In this document: positions 16,951-26,482 of the stretch, piece by piece | Numbering within the stretch: position 1 is the stretch's first letter | How the letters are laid out: the number at the start of each line of letters is the position of its first letter | DNA from: UBA1952 sp965200035 | GTDB lineage: Bacteria > Bacteroidota > Bacteroidia > Chitinophagales > Chitinophagaceae | DNA: 64,000 nucleotides | Reading direction: 5' to 3' | Assembly: GCA_965200035.1 (NCBI GenBank) | Contig: OZ241334.1 | Span: 1,302,001-1,366,000 of the forward strand | Translations under genes and position numbers: made by a program | Notes under the pieces: generated by a model | What the model was told of the DNA's origin: nothing | Seen by the model: only the letters and a program-made list of their open reading frames with translations | The model's database searches: none

Positions 16951-18501
16951 TTAGTTTAACAGAATCGAGATGGTGCCGAGGTTACGGGTAGTGCCATCAG
17001 GGCCCTTCGCGCGAATGTTATCGATAAAGATGCGGTCACCGATAGCTCTTTGCTTTTGCACGTAGGTAGCTACCTGAGGATTCGCACTGAAGAGTGCTGA
17101 GTTTACAGCACCAAGGTCCTGAAGCTCTTTTCTTCTTGGGATGTAGCTGAATTGAAAGCTGGTTACCACAAACTTTGCGTCAAAGTCAAAGTTCTCAAGA
17201 ACAGCAGCTATACCCAACTGAGCGCCGAATACGTTGGCAGGCAAAACAATGGTTCCGGACTTACCGGCAATCTTTGCAATCGGATCAGGAATACGCTTTA
17301 CACGCACATCCATAGAGCCTACCTGCTTGCCGCCTGCAGAAATTACCGCTGTTACCTTTGCGCCGGTACCCTGAGTTACCATGATATCATATTTGCCATT
17401 ACCTGTCTTGGTAGGAGTTGCGCCAGGAACACTGAGCGTAACATCTTCCAGCGAATAGCCTGCAGCAGTTACAGTTACCGGGTTAGGTACACCAATATAG
17501 AATACGTTCATTTTGTCCAACTGCATAGATGCACCGGCAGAACCTACCATGTATTGGAAAGAGAAAGGCTCGTTGTACTCACGATCACCCAGATTCATCC
17601 TTACCTGTCCGCGAACGGTTTGCATACCTACACCACTTGCAGTACTTTTCCAGGTACCAATACCACCCTGTACCTGTACGGAACCAGAGCTGGCGGAGAT
17701 AGATGGATTGGCAGATTTGTTATAAGCAGCAATCATGATCTGGGCTTCTACAGGCTGACCGGCCATTACATAGCTCGTCTTCGGAACCGCTACAGGAATA
17801 ATCGCGTCAAACTTGATCTGCTGGGCATCTGCTTCTGTATAAAGGTGCTGCAGGATGGCTGATTCAGAAGTACGAATGTCATTTTGCATTTTTGCAAAAA
17901 GCGTAACAGCAGCCAGTGTTGGTACATTGTGGAAGGTACCATAGCTCCAATCACCGCTTGGATTGTCATCGCTCTTCGGTGGATCTGTGATCTGAAGGGG
18001 TAATTCTTTAGAGAAAGCATCCTTTACTTTAGGATTTACCTGAGCCAGCATAAAATTACGCAACTCATCCAGCTTAGCCTTGATCTCATCACCACCCTTC
18101 TTTTCAACCAGCAGGCGGGTGCTTGCATCAATGTTATCTTCTCTTTTCAGCGCGGTGATGTTTGCATTGCCAACCGGAATCTGGTCAGCTTCTGCGATCA
18201 CTTTATTTTTCCAGTCCTCAAGGTACTTATAAACTTCTTCGGCTTTGGCATGAACAGCTTTGGCCTTGTCATTATAAGGCTTTACTCGTTCCTGATGCCC
18301 TTGCATATCTTCATTAGCCTGCAGGCCGACCAGTGATTCATTGTTTTTTCCAGCGATAGATTCGTTGGATTTTCCGATGCTATTGTTGATGATCTTAAAA
18401 GCGTGCAGAATTTCATTAGACACATTAAGGGCCAGCATGGCGGTCAACACCAGATACATCAGGTTGATCATGATCTGCCGCGGCTCTTTAGGTATGGACA
18501 T
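16951..18501 (-). CDS. gldM: T9SS motor protein GldM
   Basis: 516 residues. The N-terminus (MSIPKEPRQIMINLMYLVLT) enters a single transmembrane helix at about 14-32, with a long periplasmic part made of a helical bundle (about 40-220) followed by Ig-like beta domains that reach GldK/GldN at the outer membrane. GldM with GldL forms the proton-driven rotary motor that powers the T9SS and gliding. Conserved stretches include NEILHAFKIINNSIGKSNES, SFQYMVGSAGASMQLDKMNVFYIGVPNPV and RRKELQDLGAV. It follows gldL after 68 bases. Confidence 0.96.
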   Translation of the reverse strand: MSIPKEPRQIMINLMYLVLTAMLALNVSNEILHAFKIINNSIGKSNESIAGKNNESLVGLQANEDMQGHQERVKPYNDKAKAVHAKAEEVYKYLEDWKNKVIAEADQIPVGNANITALKREDNIDASTRLLVEKKGGDEIKAKLDELRNFMLAQVNPKVKDAFSKELPLQITDPPKSDDNPSGDWSYGTFHNVPTLAAVTLFAKMQNDIRTSESAILQHLYTEADAQQIKFDAIIPVAVPKTSYVMAGQPVEAQIMIAAYNKSANPSISASSGSVQVQGGIGTWKSTASGVGMQTVRGQVRMNLGDREYNEPFSFQYMVGSAGASMQLDKMNVFYIGVPNPVTVTAAGYSLEDVTLSVPGATPTKTGNGKYDIMVTQGTGAKVTAVISAGGKQVGSMDVRVKRIPDPIAKIAGKSGTIVLPANVFGAQLGIAAVLENFDFDAKFVVTSFQFSYIPRRKELQDLGAVNSALFSANPQVATYVQKQRAIGDRIFIDNIRAKGPDGTTRNLGTISILLN

Positions 18502-18569
18502 TCTTTATCTCTTTTTCTTTGTGAAAAATGAATTGTTTTATCAGCTCATAGAGTCAAGGGGCTAATTTC

Positions 18570-19412
18570 TTAGCGACCTTGCATGGCAGAGAGCATGTTG
18601 CCATAAATTGAGTTCAGCGAGGTGAGGTTCTTAGCCAGAGCGCTGATCTGCTCACGTGCAGCCTTAGCGTCTTCTGCGCTTGCAGCCATTGCATCGCTTG
18701 CGTTGATCAGGTTGCTGTAGAACTTGTTCATCGCTTTCAGGTGATTGTTTGCATCCTGAAGCTCAACTTCATAGATCTGATTCAGATTGCCCAGATTCTT
18801 GCTGAGTATCGTTACTTGTTGGTGGAATTTAGCTGTATCATCTGCTGCATTGTTGAATGCAGTCATTGTTTGAGTAGCACCTACAAAGGTGGTCTTCATC
18901 TGACCCAGCGCTTCAGCAGTTTCACGGGCGCTCTTGGTATAGGCACCGGTAGCTGCAGTTACGTCTGTGATATCCTTCATTTGCTCTACGGTCTGGCCGA
19001 AACGTTGGAAGTTATCATTCAGACGGGTAAGATTAGCCGGAGTGATCTTGGCTTCTTCGAGCATTTTATCCAGAGAAGCGGTAGCAGAAGAACCGCCACC
19101 TGAGCCACCAATTGAGCTAATCGCAGGAACCTGGAACTTGGTGCCCTTACGGTAAGCTTCGATATGTGGGTTCTCATCGATGTTTGGATAGAAGCGCTCC
19201 CAGTAGTAATCTTTATGAGGCGGGAGGAGACCGAGCAATGCGAAGATGAATGCTTCGGTAATCATACCGGCAGTCAGCATTTCGCTGGCGCCCTGCCAGT
19301 GCTGGATCTTAAACAGCGCGCCCATCAGTACCACGGATGCACCCAGGCCAATGATCAGGTTCTTCAGGTATTTGCCTTGCTTGGTTTCAAAAAACAGAGT
19401 GATGCTTTTCAT
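18570..19412 (-). CDS. gldL: T9SS motor protein GldL
   Basis: 280 residues. Two transmembrane helices lie at about 17-36 and 46-63, with the acidic residue in the second (ITEAFIFALLG) that is proposed to carry protons. A glycine/serine linker (SIGGSGGGSSATAS) leads into a cytoplasmic helical domain with heptad-like repeats (DKMLEEAKI, LTSLNSIYGNMLSAMQGR). The conserved FKIQHWQGASEMLTAGM block is present. GldL pentamer and GldM dimer form the T9SS motor in the inner membrane. It lies between gldK (68 bases) and gldM. Confidence 0.96.
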   Translation of the reverse strand: MKSITLFFETKQGKYLKNLIIGLGASVVLMGALFKIQHWQGASEMLTAGMITEAFIFALLGLLPPHKDYYWERFYPNIDENPHIEAYRKGTKFQVPAISSIGGSGGGSSATASLDKMLEEAKITPANLTRLNDNFQRFGQTVEQMKDITDVTAATGAYTKSARETAEALGQMKTTFVGATQTMTAFNNAADDTAKFHQQVTILSKNLGNLNQIYEVELQDANNHLKAMNKFYSNLINASDAMAASAEDAKAAREQISALAKNLTSLNSIYGNMLSAMQGR

Positions 19413-19480
19413 CGTCGGATATTAGTTGCTTTTTGTTTTTGAATTTTTTCTGTGCTCGTTATTATGGTTTACCCGTTTGG

Positions 19481-20740
19481 TTAGCGACGGGAAGCGCCTA
19501 CAGCTGGTGCAATTTCCTGGAAGGTGCAGCGGAAACCGATATACGCCTTGGCAGTATCTGCAAATTCGTAATCGCGTGTACCATTCTGAAGATAGTAAGC
19601 AATATCTCTCCAGCTGCCACCGCGGATTACTTTGCGCTTCAGCCACTGAGGATCATTGTCACGCATGCGATATTGTACGTCAGGGTTCACGTCAGCTACT
19701 GCCTGATAAGCGTTACCGAAGTAAGAAGTATTGGTCCACTCAGATACGTTGCCGGCCATGTTATACAGACCGTAGTCGTTTGGCCAGTAAGCATCTACAC
19801 GTACAGTATAGAGACCGCCATCGGCTGCATAGTTGCCGGCCTGAGGTTTGAAGTTTGCAAGGTAGCAACCTTTCTTGTTCATGGTGTAAGGACCACCCCA
19901 TGGGAAGGGAGATTCGTTGCGGCCGCCGCGTGCAGCCCATTCCCACTGCTGCTCACTTGGCAGGCGGAACTCGCTTTCCAGATACTGGCGGTTGCGGTCG
20001 CGCTCACCACGCCACAGCTTGGTACGCCAGTTACAGAATGCAGTTGCCTGATACCAGTTAACACCAACTACAGGGTAGTTGTTGAACGCAGGGAACCAGT
20101 TGTATTGCTGAGCGATTGGCTCGTTGTAAGAGTATGCAAACTGACGCATCCAAACAGTTGTGTCCGGATAGGCCGGTACTTCTCTCTTTACGATGAAGTT
20201 GGTACGTGGCTGATTCGGGTTAGCTACTGCTTCAGCGTAATCATAATATTCAAGGTGATAGATCAGCTTGCCGTTGTCCATTTCCTTTTTGCCCCATCCG
20301 CTTTGCTCAGCAGGAATGTACATGCTGGCCAGCTGGTCCTGCACATCGGGGTTACGGTAATTGACTGCCTTGCGCATGTCTACGTGTTGCGTGCCGTCCG
20401 GATTATCTACAAAGTCGCCCAGCATGGTATGTGCGATAGAATCGCGCACCCAATTGGTAAACTGACGATACTCCTGATTGGAGATTTCGGTGGCATCCAT
20501 GTAAAAGGCGCTCACCTGCGCAGTCCGGATAAGGGCATCATTTTTACCGCTTACATCCTGGTCGCTCGCTCCCATTCTCAGCACACCTGTGGGCACGTAA
20601 ACCATACCTGTAGGAACAGGGGCCTTGTACAGCATCACGTTAGGACTACCAACAAGCTGACCTCCGTTACCCGGTGAACCGCAACTTGCTGCCAGCGCCA
20701 TGAACGCTGCAGCCGTGATCGACAGGGAGATTTGTTTCAT
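19481..20740 (-). CDS. gldK: T9SS ring lipoprotein GldK
   Basis: 419 residues from ATG 20740. This start gives a clean lipoprotein signal peptide (MKQISLSITAAAFMALAASC, Cys20); the open frame continues 42 codons upstream without a better start. The mature protein has the formylglycine-generating-enzyme-like (FGE sulfatase) fold typical of GldK: VYVPTGVLRMGASD, EISNQEYRQF, NYPVVGVNWYQATAFCNW, FRLPSEQQWEWAARGG, VIRGGSWRD and AYIGFRCTFQ. It is attached to the outer membrane inner leaflet and forms the T9SS ring with GldN. The 193 bases upstream to the yyaL-like stop should hold the operon promoter, but no consensus box was clear. Confidence 0.96.
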   Translation of the reverse strand: MKQISLSITAAAFMALAASCGSPGNGGQLVGSPNVMLYKAPVPTGMVYVPTGVLRMGASDQDVSGKNDALIRTAQVSAFYMDATEISNQEYRQFTNWVRDSIAHTMLGDFVDNPDGTQHVDMRKAVNYRNPDVQDQLASMYIPAEQSGWGKKEMDNGKLIYHLEYYDYAEAVANPNQPRTNFIVKREVPAYPDTTVWMRQFAYSYNEPIAQQYNWFPAFNNYPVVGVNWYQATAFCNWRTKLWRGERDRNRQYLESEFRLPSEQQWEWAARGGRNESPFPWGGPYTMNKKGCYLANFKPQAGNYAADGGLYTVRVDAYWPNDYGLYNMAGNVSEWTNTSYFGNAYQAVADVNPDVQYRMRDNDPQWLKRKVIRGGSWRDIAYYLQNGTRDYEFADTAKAYIGFRCTFQEIAPAVGASRR

Positions 20741-20933
20741 ACTACCGTTATTATTGTTTATGCAATTTGGCAAATAAAATGAATTTTTCACGTAAGCCCA
20801 GTTTGTACTGCGCTTAAACGGCACACAATATTTGAAGTTTTTTCCGAAAAAACAAGCACCACACAAAAAATTGTTAAGAAATCATTCTGATACCTAAACA
20901 TTCGCCCGCTTTTCTCGTCTTTACAGAAGATGC

Positions 20934-22952
20934 TTAGAGCATAGCCAGCGCCGCTGCAACGCTTACCTGCGGTGCCAGGCACTCTTGTGAAGTACAGATA
21001 AAAATAGAAATGGCTTCTTCAGGCTTTTTATCTTTTAAAATTGGAATACCAGCCTCATCATAGCTATCGGCGAGCACGGGATAAACATCCGGAGCATAGC
21101 TTTTCTGAAATTCTTTCAGCGCTTTTGATCCTGCCGTTCCTGAAATTACGCCCGTTTTGTTTCCTTTCAGGAGGCGCTGCAGCAATACATTCCAGTATCC
21201 GAATGAATATGGATAACGCAGCGCTGATGATGATATTGTGTGCAGCATCTGCTCACCGCGCTCCGTCCATTCAGACCGTTCCATGAGCATACCGAGCAGA
21301 AGCAGATTTTTCGCCATCACTGCGTTAGCGGAAGGAGTTGCACCATCATGCACATCGGTCTTGCGAACGGGAATATCCTGCTGATTGGCTGCGGTGAAGT
21401 AAAAATAGTTGTTCTTTTCGTCACTGAAATGAGCGGTTACATATTCCGTCCATGTTGCCGCTTCCACAATCAGATTATTATTGCCTGTGGCGGCTGCCAG
21501 TTCCAGCAAGGCTTGTATGAGATAGGCATAGTCATCAAGCTTGGCGGGGATGCGCGCTTTTCCTTTTTTCCATACGTGCAGAAGCTGATCTTTTTCTGAG
21601 AATGCTTCGATCATTATTTGCAAATGCTGCTGTGCCCAGCTCAGGTATCGATTGTCGTCTAATGCAGTACCGGTTCGGCTCAGGGCTATATTCATCAGCG
21701 CATTCCAGGAGAGCAGAGATTTATCATCCGTGTGCGGACGAATGCGTTGCTTTTGATCCTGTCGCAATCTGGTTTTCGTTGCAGATAATTGCGCTTCAAT
21801 GGTATCTTTTGTAAGCCCTGTCTCAGCTTCAATTGCCTTGATTGATTTGGCTATATGCAGAATGTTTGTGCCCTCCCAATTGCCCTGCTTTCTGATGCCG
21901 AAGTAGCTTTCACCTACCGCATGCCCTTCAGGAAAAAGTGCATTCCATTCATTCCAGGTCCATGTGTAAAATTTGCCTTCTTCCCCTTCGCTGTCTGCAT
22001 CGAGCGCGCTGTAATAAAGCCCGCTTTTATCTTTCAATTCTGTTTCTGCAAAGGCAATAATTTCTTCGATAACGCGCCGGTATCCGGGCTTCTTAGTAAT
22101 CTGATAAGCATCACACAGGGTGATGACGAGCAGTGCATTATCGTACAGCATTTTTTCGAAGTGCGGAGCCAGCCATTCGCGGTCGGTGCTGTAGCGTGCG
22201 AATCCACCATTCAGTTGATCGTAGATGCCGCCCGCAATCATAGCGTCGAGGGATAATACGGCCTGCGCCAGGGCTGCTTCATCTTTATAAAAATGATAGC
22301 GCTCCAGCAGAAAAGAAATGGCCATTGATCCGGGAAATTTTGGTGCCGCGCCGAAGCCTCCCCACTCTTTATCGCCTATAGCCAGCAGGTTTTCTGCCGC
22401 TTTATCACAGGTCGCTTTATCCCAGACTGGTCCGGCAGTTGAAGCCATCACCGATGCCTGTTTCAGATGCTGAAGCATTTGCTCTGACTGGGCAACAACT
22501 TCTTCCTGCTGATCATTCCATACTTCATTCATCCGCGCCAGCAGCTGTAGCCACGAAGGGCGGCTGTAAGCAGGTTTTGGCGGATAATAGGTTCCGCCAT
22601 AAAAAGGCAATCGCTCCGGCGTTACAAACACGTTCAGCGGCCAGCCTCCGCTTCCGGAAATGGCCTGTACGGCATCCATGTACAGATGATCTACGTCCGG
22701 GTGCTCTTCCCGATCTACTTTGATGCAGATGAAGTGCTCATTCATGTAAGCCGCGGTTGCTTCATCTTCAAAGCTTTCCCGCTCCATCACGTGGCACCAA
22801 TGGCAGGCTGCGTAGCCAATGCTTACAATGACCGGCTTTCCGGCCGCTTTCGCAAGGGCAAATGCTTCATCGCTCCAAGGATGCCAGTCCACCGGATTAT
22901 GGGCGTGCTGCAAGAGGTAAGGACTCTGTTCGTGGATCAGTCTGTTGGCCAT
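20934..22952 (-). CDS. YyaL/SSP411-type thioredoxin-domain protein
   Basis: 672 residues, cytoplasmic. The N-terminal DUF255 thioredoxin-like domain carries LIHEQSPYLLQHAHNPVDW, a CxxC in AACHWCHVM (about 49-52), VDREEHPDVD and SGSGGWPLNVF; the remainder is an alpha/alpha toroid like N-acylglucosamine epimerase or glycosidase folds (GGIYDQLNGGFARYSTDREWLAPHFEKMLYDNA). The family is widespread from bacteria to the mammalian spermatogenesis protein SPATA20, with no settled reaction. An octamer TACCTTCG ends five bases before the ATG. It is upstream of gldK on the same strand, but the 193-base gap suggests separate transcription. Confidence 0.9.
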   Translation of the reverse strand: MANRLIHEQSPYLLQHAHNPVDWHPWSDEAFALAKAAGKPVIVSIGYAACHWCHVMERESFEDEATAAYMNEHFICIKVDREEHPDVDHLYMDAVQAISGSGGWPLNVFVTPERLPFYGGTYYPPKPAYSRPSWLQLLARMNEVWNDQQEEVVAQSEQMLQHLKQASVMASTAGPVWDKATCDKAAENLLAIGDKEWGGFGAAPKFPGSMAISFLLERYHFYKDEAALAQAVLSLDAMIAGGIYDQLNGGFARYSTDREWLAPHFEKMLYDNALLVITLCDAYQITKKPGYRRVIEEIIAFAETELKDKSGLYYSALDADSEGEEGKFYTWTWNEWNALFPEGHAVGESYFGIRKQGNWEGTNILHIAKSIKAIEAETGLTKDTIEAQLSATKTRLRQDQKQRIRPHTDDKSLLSWNALMNIALSRTGTALDDNRYLSWAQQHLQIMIEAFSEKDQLLHVWKKGKARIPAKLDDYAYLIQALLELAAATGNNNLIVEAATWTEYVTAHFSDEKNNYFYFTAANQQDIPVRKTDVHDGATPSANAVMAKNLLLLGMLMERSEWTERGEQMLHTISSSALRYPYSFGYWNVLLQRLLKGNKTGVISGTAGSKALKEFQKSYAPDVYPVLADSYDEAGIPILKDKKPEEAISIFICTSQECLAPQVSVAAALAML

Positions 22953-22957
22953 ACCTG

Positions 22958-22965
22958 CGAAGGTA
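22958..22965 (-). promoter_or_regulatory. Candidate -7 element TACCTTCG five bases before a start codon
   Basis: On the minus strand, TACCTTCG (22965-22958) ends five bases before the ATG at 22952. It differs from TAnnTTTG by T to C at one position, the same variant as at 31121-31128 and 39372-39379. Confidence 0.35.
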
Positions 22966-23040
22966 CGAGCGTACGATTTGCCTGCTATAGCAGGCTACTG
23001 CAACCTGCGCAAAACGGCATCTACAAGGCTGAACTCTGTT

Positions 23041-23801
23041 TTATAATCTGGCGCGATCCATTTCCAGCCGCATCTCCTGAAATGCCGCGCTATCGCCTGA
23101 AAAGGCATTGAAGTCAACCCTTATATCGATACCATTTGCTTGGCCATGGCCGCTGAATTGCCAGAACTGAAAATCATCCTGAATACCTGGTCTTACTGCA
23201 TTGTAATGAGCAATCCATAATGGAAATTCACTAAAATCCTTTTTCAGGTATCTGTTGTAAAAAGCGGCATTGGTGTAAATGATCGAAGCTGTATGATAAG
23301 CTGCTTCAACAATACTCAGCCATGTGCAGATACTGTCTTTCAGCGCCCCGGATGCGCAATCTTCCGTAACCTCTATATCCAGCGCCGGTCTTAGATCTCC
23401 GGTTGCTAACTTAACTTGCTGCAGAAAATATTGCGCCTGTGTAGTCGCGCTTTGCGCGGATGAAAATAGTGGTAAGCGCCCCGTATCATCCTATTCCTGG
23501 CCGCTTCTTCCCAGTTATTGGCAAATCTTTTGTCCAACAAATCGGTGCCTTCCGTGGCTTTAATCAAGGCAAATGAAATGTTGAGGTTCTGATCGCTCAT
23601 TGCACTTACAGCGTTCCAGAAAATATGTTTTTGATACCTGCTTACATCAATCCCTACCATGCGGTATCCGTCAGGAATAATAATGCCAAAACCCGCATAG
23701 ATACGGGGCTTGCGGGCAAAATATATTGTGTACGCTATACCTGTGGCTATTAAGACAAACAGGACTATTGCGGTTATTGATATTTTCTTCCGGTTTTCCA
23801 C
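23041..23801 (-). pseudogene. GH25 lysozyme, split by one frameshift
   Basis: The first frame starts at GTG 23801 with a membrane anchor (about 8-28) and runs GIDVSRYQKHIFW, ALIKATEGTDLLDKRFANNW and RGAYHYFHPR before going out of register. The next frame, minus one, continues without a break: TTQAQYFLQQV, GDLRPALDIEV, SIIYTNAAFYNRYL, FPLWIAHYN, DFQFWQFSGHGQANGIDIRVDFNAF and a stop at 23041-23043. Together they give a complete GH25 muramidase with catalytic Asp and Glu (DVS and DIE). The shift lies near 23448-23456, in a GCGCAAAGCGCG stretch. A missing base in the assembly, a recent mutation, or less likely programmed -1 slippage would explain it. No classical slippery heptamer is there. Confidence 0.85.
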
Positions 23802-23858
23802 ATCAACCGTATTTATTGAAATTATAAGACAAAATCATTTCATTTTTCTAAATGCCTC

Positions 23859-23889
23859 TTGACATATACTCATCAAAAAGGTATTTTTA
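23859..23889 (+). promoter_or_regulatory. Candidate promoter of the NHL-repeat cargo gene
   Basis: TTG at 23859-23861, a 20-base spacer, then TATTTTTA at 23882-23889, 24 bases before the ATG. The -7 box differs from TAnnTTTG only in the last base. Confidence 0.4.
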
Positions 23890-23913
23890 AGAGCAAAATT
23901 TTTACCAACTATT

Positions 23914-25218
23914 ATGAACACACGCTCTACCCATAAGTATCTGCCGCTGCTGGCACTGACTGCACTCCTGCTACAAACACCCGCCCGCGCCCAGCTCGTC
24001 ACCACTTTTGCAGGCAATCTTACCCCGGGCAATACTGATGACCAGGGCACTTCTGCGTCATTCAACTGGCCTATTTCGCTGGCGCTGGATAAGAACAAAA
24101 ACCTCTATGTGGCAGATGCAGAGAATCACCGGATTCGTAAGATAACGCCTTCCGGCATGGTATCTACGTTTGCTGGCTCCATCGCAGGCATGAATGACGA
24201 TACGGGCACAGCAGCGCGCTTCAATCATCCGCTAAGCGTAGCGCTCAATAGCGTGGGCTACGTATTTGTGGCCGATTCCAAGAATAATATGATCCGTAAA
24301 ATAGCCCCGGATGGTACGGTCACAACAGTTGCAGGCACAGGTACTGCAGGGAGCGCAAATGGAGCCGGCAATACTGCCACGTTCAACTACCCGAACGGGC
24401 TGGCCATTGATGCTGCTGACAATGTGTATGTGGCCGATGCATTGAACAACATGATCCGTAAGATTACTCCGGCGGGCATAGTCTCTACACTGGCGGGCAG
24501 CACACTTTCCGGCAATGTCAATGATCAGGATACCAATGCACGCTTCAATTATCCGACCGGTATTGCAGTCGATGGAACGGGCAATTTATTTGTGGCGGAT
24601 GAGAACAATCATATTATCCGTAAGATCACGGCCGGTGGACTGGTAACCACTTTTGCCGGCTCTTCGAACCCTGATAATATTGATGATACGGCTACCGCGG
24701 CGGCCTTCTTTTCGCCCTACGGCATTGCCATTGATGCATCCAATAACCTGTATGTAGCGGAGATCGGAAATAACAAGATCCGCAAGATAACTCCGGGCAG
24801 AAGGGTCAGCAGTGTGGCTGGCAATGGCGTTGCAGGCTATGACGATGGAATACGTGAAAATGCCACTTTTAATAATCCGACCGGCATTGCGGTAGATGGT
24901 ACCGGTATACTGTTTGTAGGGGATTGGAAGAACAATATGATCCGGAAGATTGATCTTACCGGCGCAGGCATTTTTACAGCTTCTCCTAAGGAGCAACTTT
25001 TGCTCTACCCTAATCCTGCCAGTGACAGGCTCAGTATCCCAACAAAGGAAGGTTCAGCAATTACAATTTATAACCTGCTTGGCGCAAAAGTCTATGAGGG
25101 TATTGCAACGGGGCACATAACTACGCTGTCTACTAAGGCTTACCCAGCCGGCTTGTACTCAGTTACCCTCATTCTTAAGGATGGAACAAAGCAATACGCA
25201 CGATTTACAAAGCAATAG
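23914..25218 (+). CDS. NHL-repeat protein with T9SS sorting domain
   Basis: 434 residues: signal peptide (cleaved near TPARA-Q27), about six NHL repeats (residues about 28-350) and a type A T9SS C-terminal domain (about 360-434). Each repeat shows the same pattern: NWPISLALDKNKNLYVADAENHRIRKI, then a VSTFAGS-type strand, repeated as FNHPLSVAL, FNYPNGLAI, FNYPTGIAV, FFSPYGIAI and FNNPTGIAV. The tail has LLLYPNPASDRLSI, TIYNLLGAKVYEG and YPAGLYSVTLILKDG, the standard cargo signature. NHL propellers bind proteins, glycans or nucleic acids; the ligand is unknown. The product should be exported and anchored or released at the cell surface by the machine coded at 16-20.7 kb. Confidence 0.9.
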   Translation: MNTRSTHKYLPLLALTALLLQTPARAQLVTTFAGNLTPGNTDDQGTSASFNWPISLALDKNKNLYVADAENHRIRKITPSGMVSTFAGSIAGMNDDTGTAARFNHPLSVALNSVGYVFVADSKNNMIRKIAPDGTVTTVAGTGTAGSANGAGNTATFNYPNGLAIDAADNVYVADALNNMIRKITPAGIVSTLAGSTLSGNVNDQDTNARFNYPTGIAVDGTGNLFVADENNHIIRKITAGGLVTTFAGSSNPDNIDDTATAAAFFSPYGIAIDASNNLYVAEIGNNKIRKITPGRRVSSVAGNGVAGYDDGIRENATFNNPTGIAVDGTGILFVGDWKNNMIRKIDLTGAGIFTASPKEQLLLYPNPASDRLSIPTKEGSAITIYNLLGAKVYEGIATGHITTLSTKAYPAGLYSVTLILKDGTKQYARFTKQ

Positions 25219-25254
25219 TTCAGATGCAATCAAACGCTGACCTTTGATTTTTAT

Positions 25255-25307
25255 TTCAGCTAATAAAAAAGCCCCTGTCAATTACAGGGGCTTTTTTATT
25301 AGCTGAA
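25255..25307. terminator. 24-bp perfect bidirectional terminator
   Basis: Bases 25255-25278 are the exact reverse complement of 25284-25307 with a CAATT loop. The core AAAAAAGCCCCTGT/ACAGGGGCTTTTTT works in both directions, between two convergent cargo genes. Confidence 0.92.
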
Positions 25308-25315
25308 TTTATTTT

Positions 25316-26299
25316 CTATTTCACCACCTGCAACCGCGTAAGCTGCTTGCCGCCGGATGCCTGCAGCTCGCAAAAGTAAGTGCCTGCGGCCAGGTCACTT
25401 GCGTCAAAAGGAACTTCATGCCTGCCGGCATTCATATCCCCGCTCATAACGATTGTTACCAACTGACCACTGACGTTGAATATCTTCAGGCTAGCCTGGG
25501 TACGCTCAGACAGGTTAAACCTAATAACAGCCTTACTCTGCACCATATTAGGAACCAGCTGAAGATCTGCATCCAGAGCGGCCACCTGACCAATTGCGGA
25601 TGGGGATGAGCCTTTCAGGATAAAATTGAATCCGAGATTCTGCATTTCAGTAGGTGAGGTACTGTCTTTAGCAGCTTTCCATACGCCGGATACGCGTTGC
25701 ATACCATTTTGTCCGCCGGGATTAATGCGGCCCGGCAATACTTTGGGAGGGCACCAAGGGCCGGTAAGACTACTGTTGCCCGCTGCCGACCAGATGAGCC
25801 AGTACGTGCCGGCGGTCAGGGAGAGCGTTGGTGCCACCTTTACTTTCAGATACATGATTGGCCGTTGTGTGCTGGTCACCCCGCCGCTGGAAGCAGTTGT
25901 ATCTACACGATAGATGCCAGAAAAACCTGAAGAAGTAAGCACATTGGTAGTAGTATCGCCATACATCGAAGTGCCGGTGACGCTGCCCTGACGTATCTGC
26001 AGGCTTACATCTGTAAAGGGAGAAGTTGTGCTACCGCCGGTTTGGTAGCCATAAACAATCACGGTATCAATTTTCCAGGTTTGCCCGGCGGGTACTGTAA
26101 AATCTTCGCCCATCGCAAAAAAAGTGGTCTTATTCATGCTCAGGCCAAAATTATTGCCGATGGGTTTGGAAATCGAGCTGGCACGCGCACCACCAGCGCC
26201 GGCATCCGTAGTAAAAGCGGTGTCAGCAAGGTACGTTTGCGCATCAGCTGCGCCGGCAAGCAAAGTTGCCAAGGGAAGCAATAGTAATTTTTTCATCAT
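25316..26299 (-). CDS. Secreted protein with T9SS sorting domain
   Basis: 327 residues (ATG ATG at 26299/26296). A signal peptide (MKKLLLLPLATLLAGAADAQ) is followed by about 220 residues of beta-rich sequence with many Thr, Ser and Gly (TWKIDTVIVYGYQTGG, TAGTYWLIWSAAG), similar to jelly-roll adhesin or carbohydrate-binding modules but without a motif that names a family. The C-terminal 75 residues are a type A sorting domain (AVIRFNLSERTQASLKIFN, GRHEVPFDASDLAAGTYFCEL, LTRLQVVK). It is a likely surface cargo of the T9SS. The N-terminal function is unknown. It faces the NHL gene across a shared terminator. Confidence 0.82.
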   Translation of the reverse strand: MMKKLLLLPLATLLAGAADAQTYLADTAFTTDAGAGGARASSISKPIGNNFGLSMNKTTFFAMGEDFTVPAGQTWKIDTVIVYGYQTGGSTTSPFTDVSLQIRQGSVTGTSMYGDTTTNVLTSSGFSGIYRVDTTASSGGVTSTQRPIMYLKVKVAPTLSLTAGTYWLIWSAAGNSSLTGPWCPPKVLPGRINPGGQNGMQRVSGVWKAAKDSTSPTEMQNLGFNFILKGSSPSAIGQVAALDADLQLVPNMVQSKAVIRFNLSERTQASLKIFNVSGQLVTIVMSGDMNAGRHEVPFDASDLAAGTYFCELQASGGKQLTRLQVVK

Positions 26300-26440
26300 A
26301 AAAATAGTTTAGTGATTAAATAATTATTCCAATTTATAAATTTTTTCTTATAAATGCAATATAACACACGGATAAGACTCAAAATATCAAGGCAAGATAA
26401 AGAATATTATTTAGCTTGTACTTCGAATAAGTAATAAAAA

Positions 26441-26462
26441 AGCCCTGCATCGCTGCAGGGCT
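26441..26462 (-). terminator. Terminator of the ATP synthase gene cluster
   Basis: A 9-bp stem AGCCCTGCA/TGCAGGGCT with a TCGC loop. On the minus strand it is followed by TTTTTTATTAC, a good U-tract, 21 bases after the atpA stop. Confidence 0.88.
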
Positions 26463-26482
26463 TACTGTTAGATTTTTGCTTT

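Noticed and set aside
19433..20677. Plus-strand frame of 414 codons opposite gldK
   Set aside because: GldK on the minus strand has full family conservation and a lipoprotein signal; the antisense frame has no recognised motif.
23440..23460. Programmed ribosomal frameshift in the GH25 gene
   Set aside because: There is no X-XXY-YYZ heptamer and no obvious downstream stimulator; an assembly slip or mutation is simpler.
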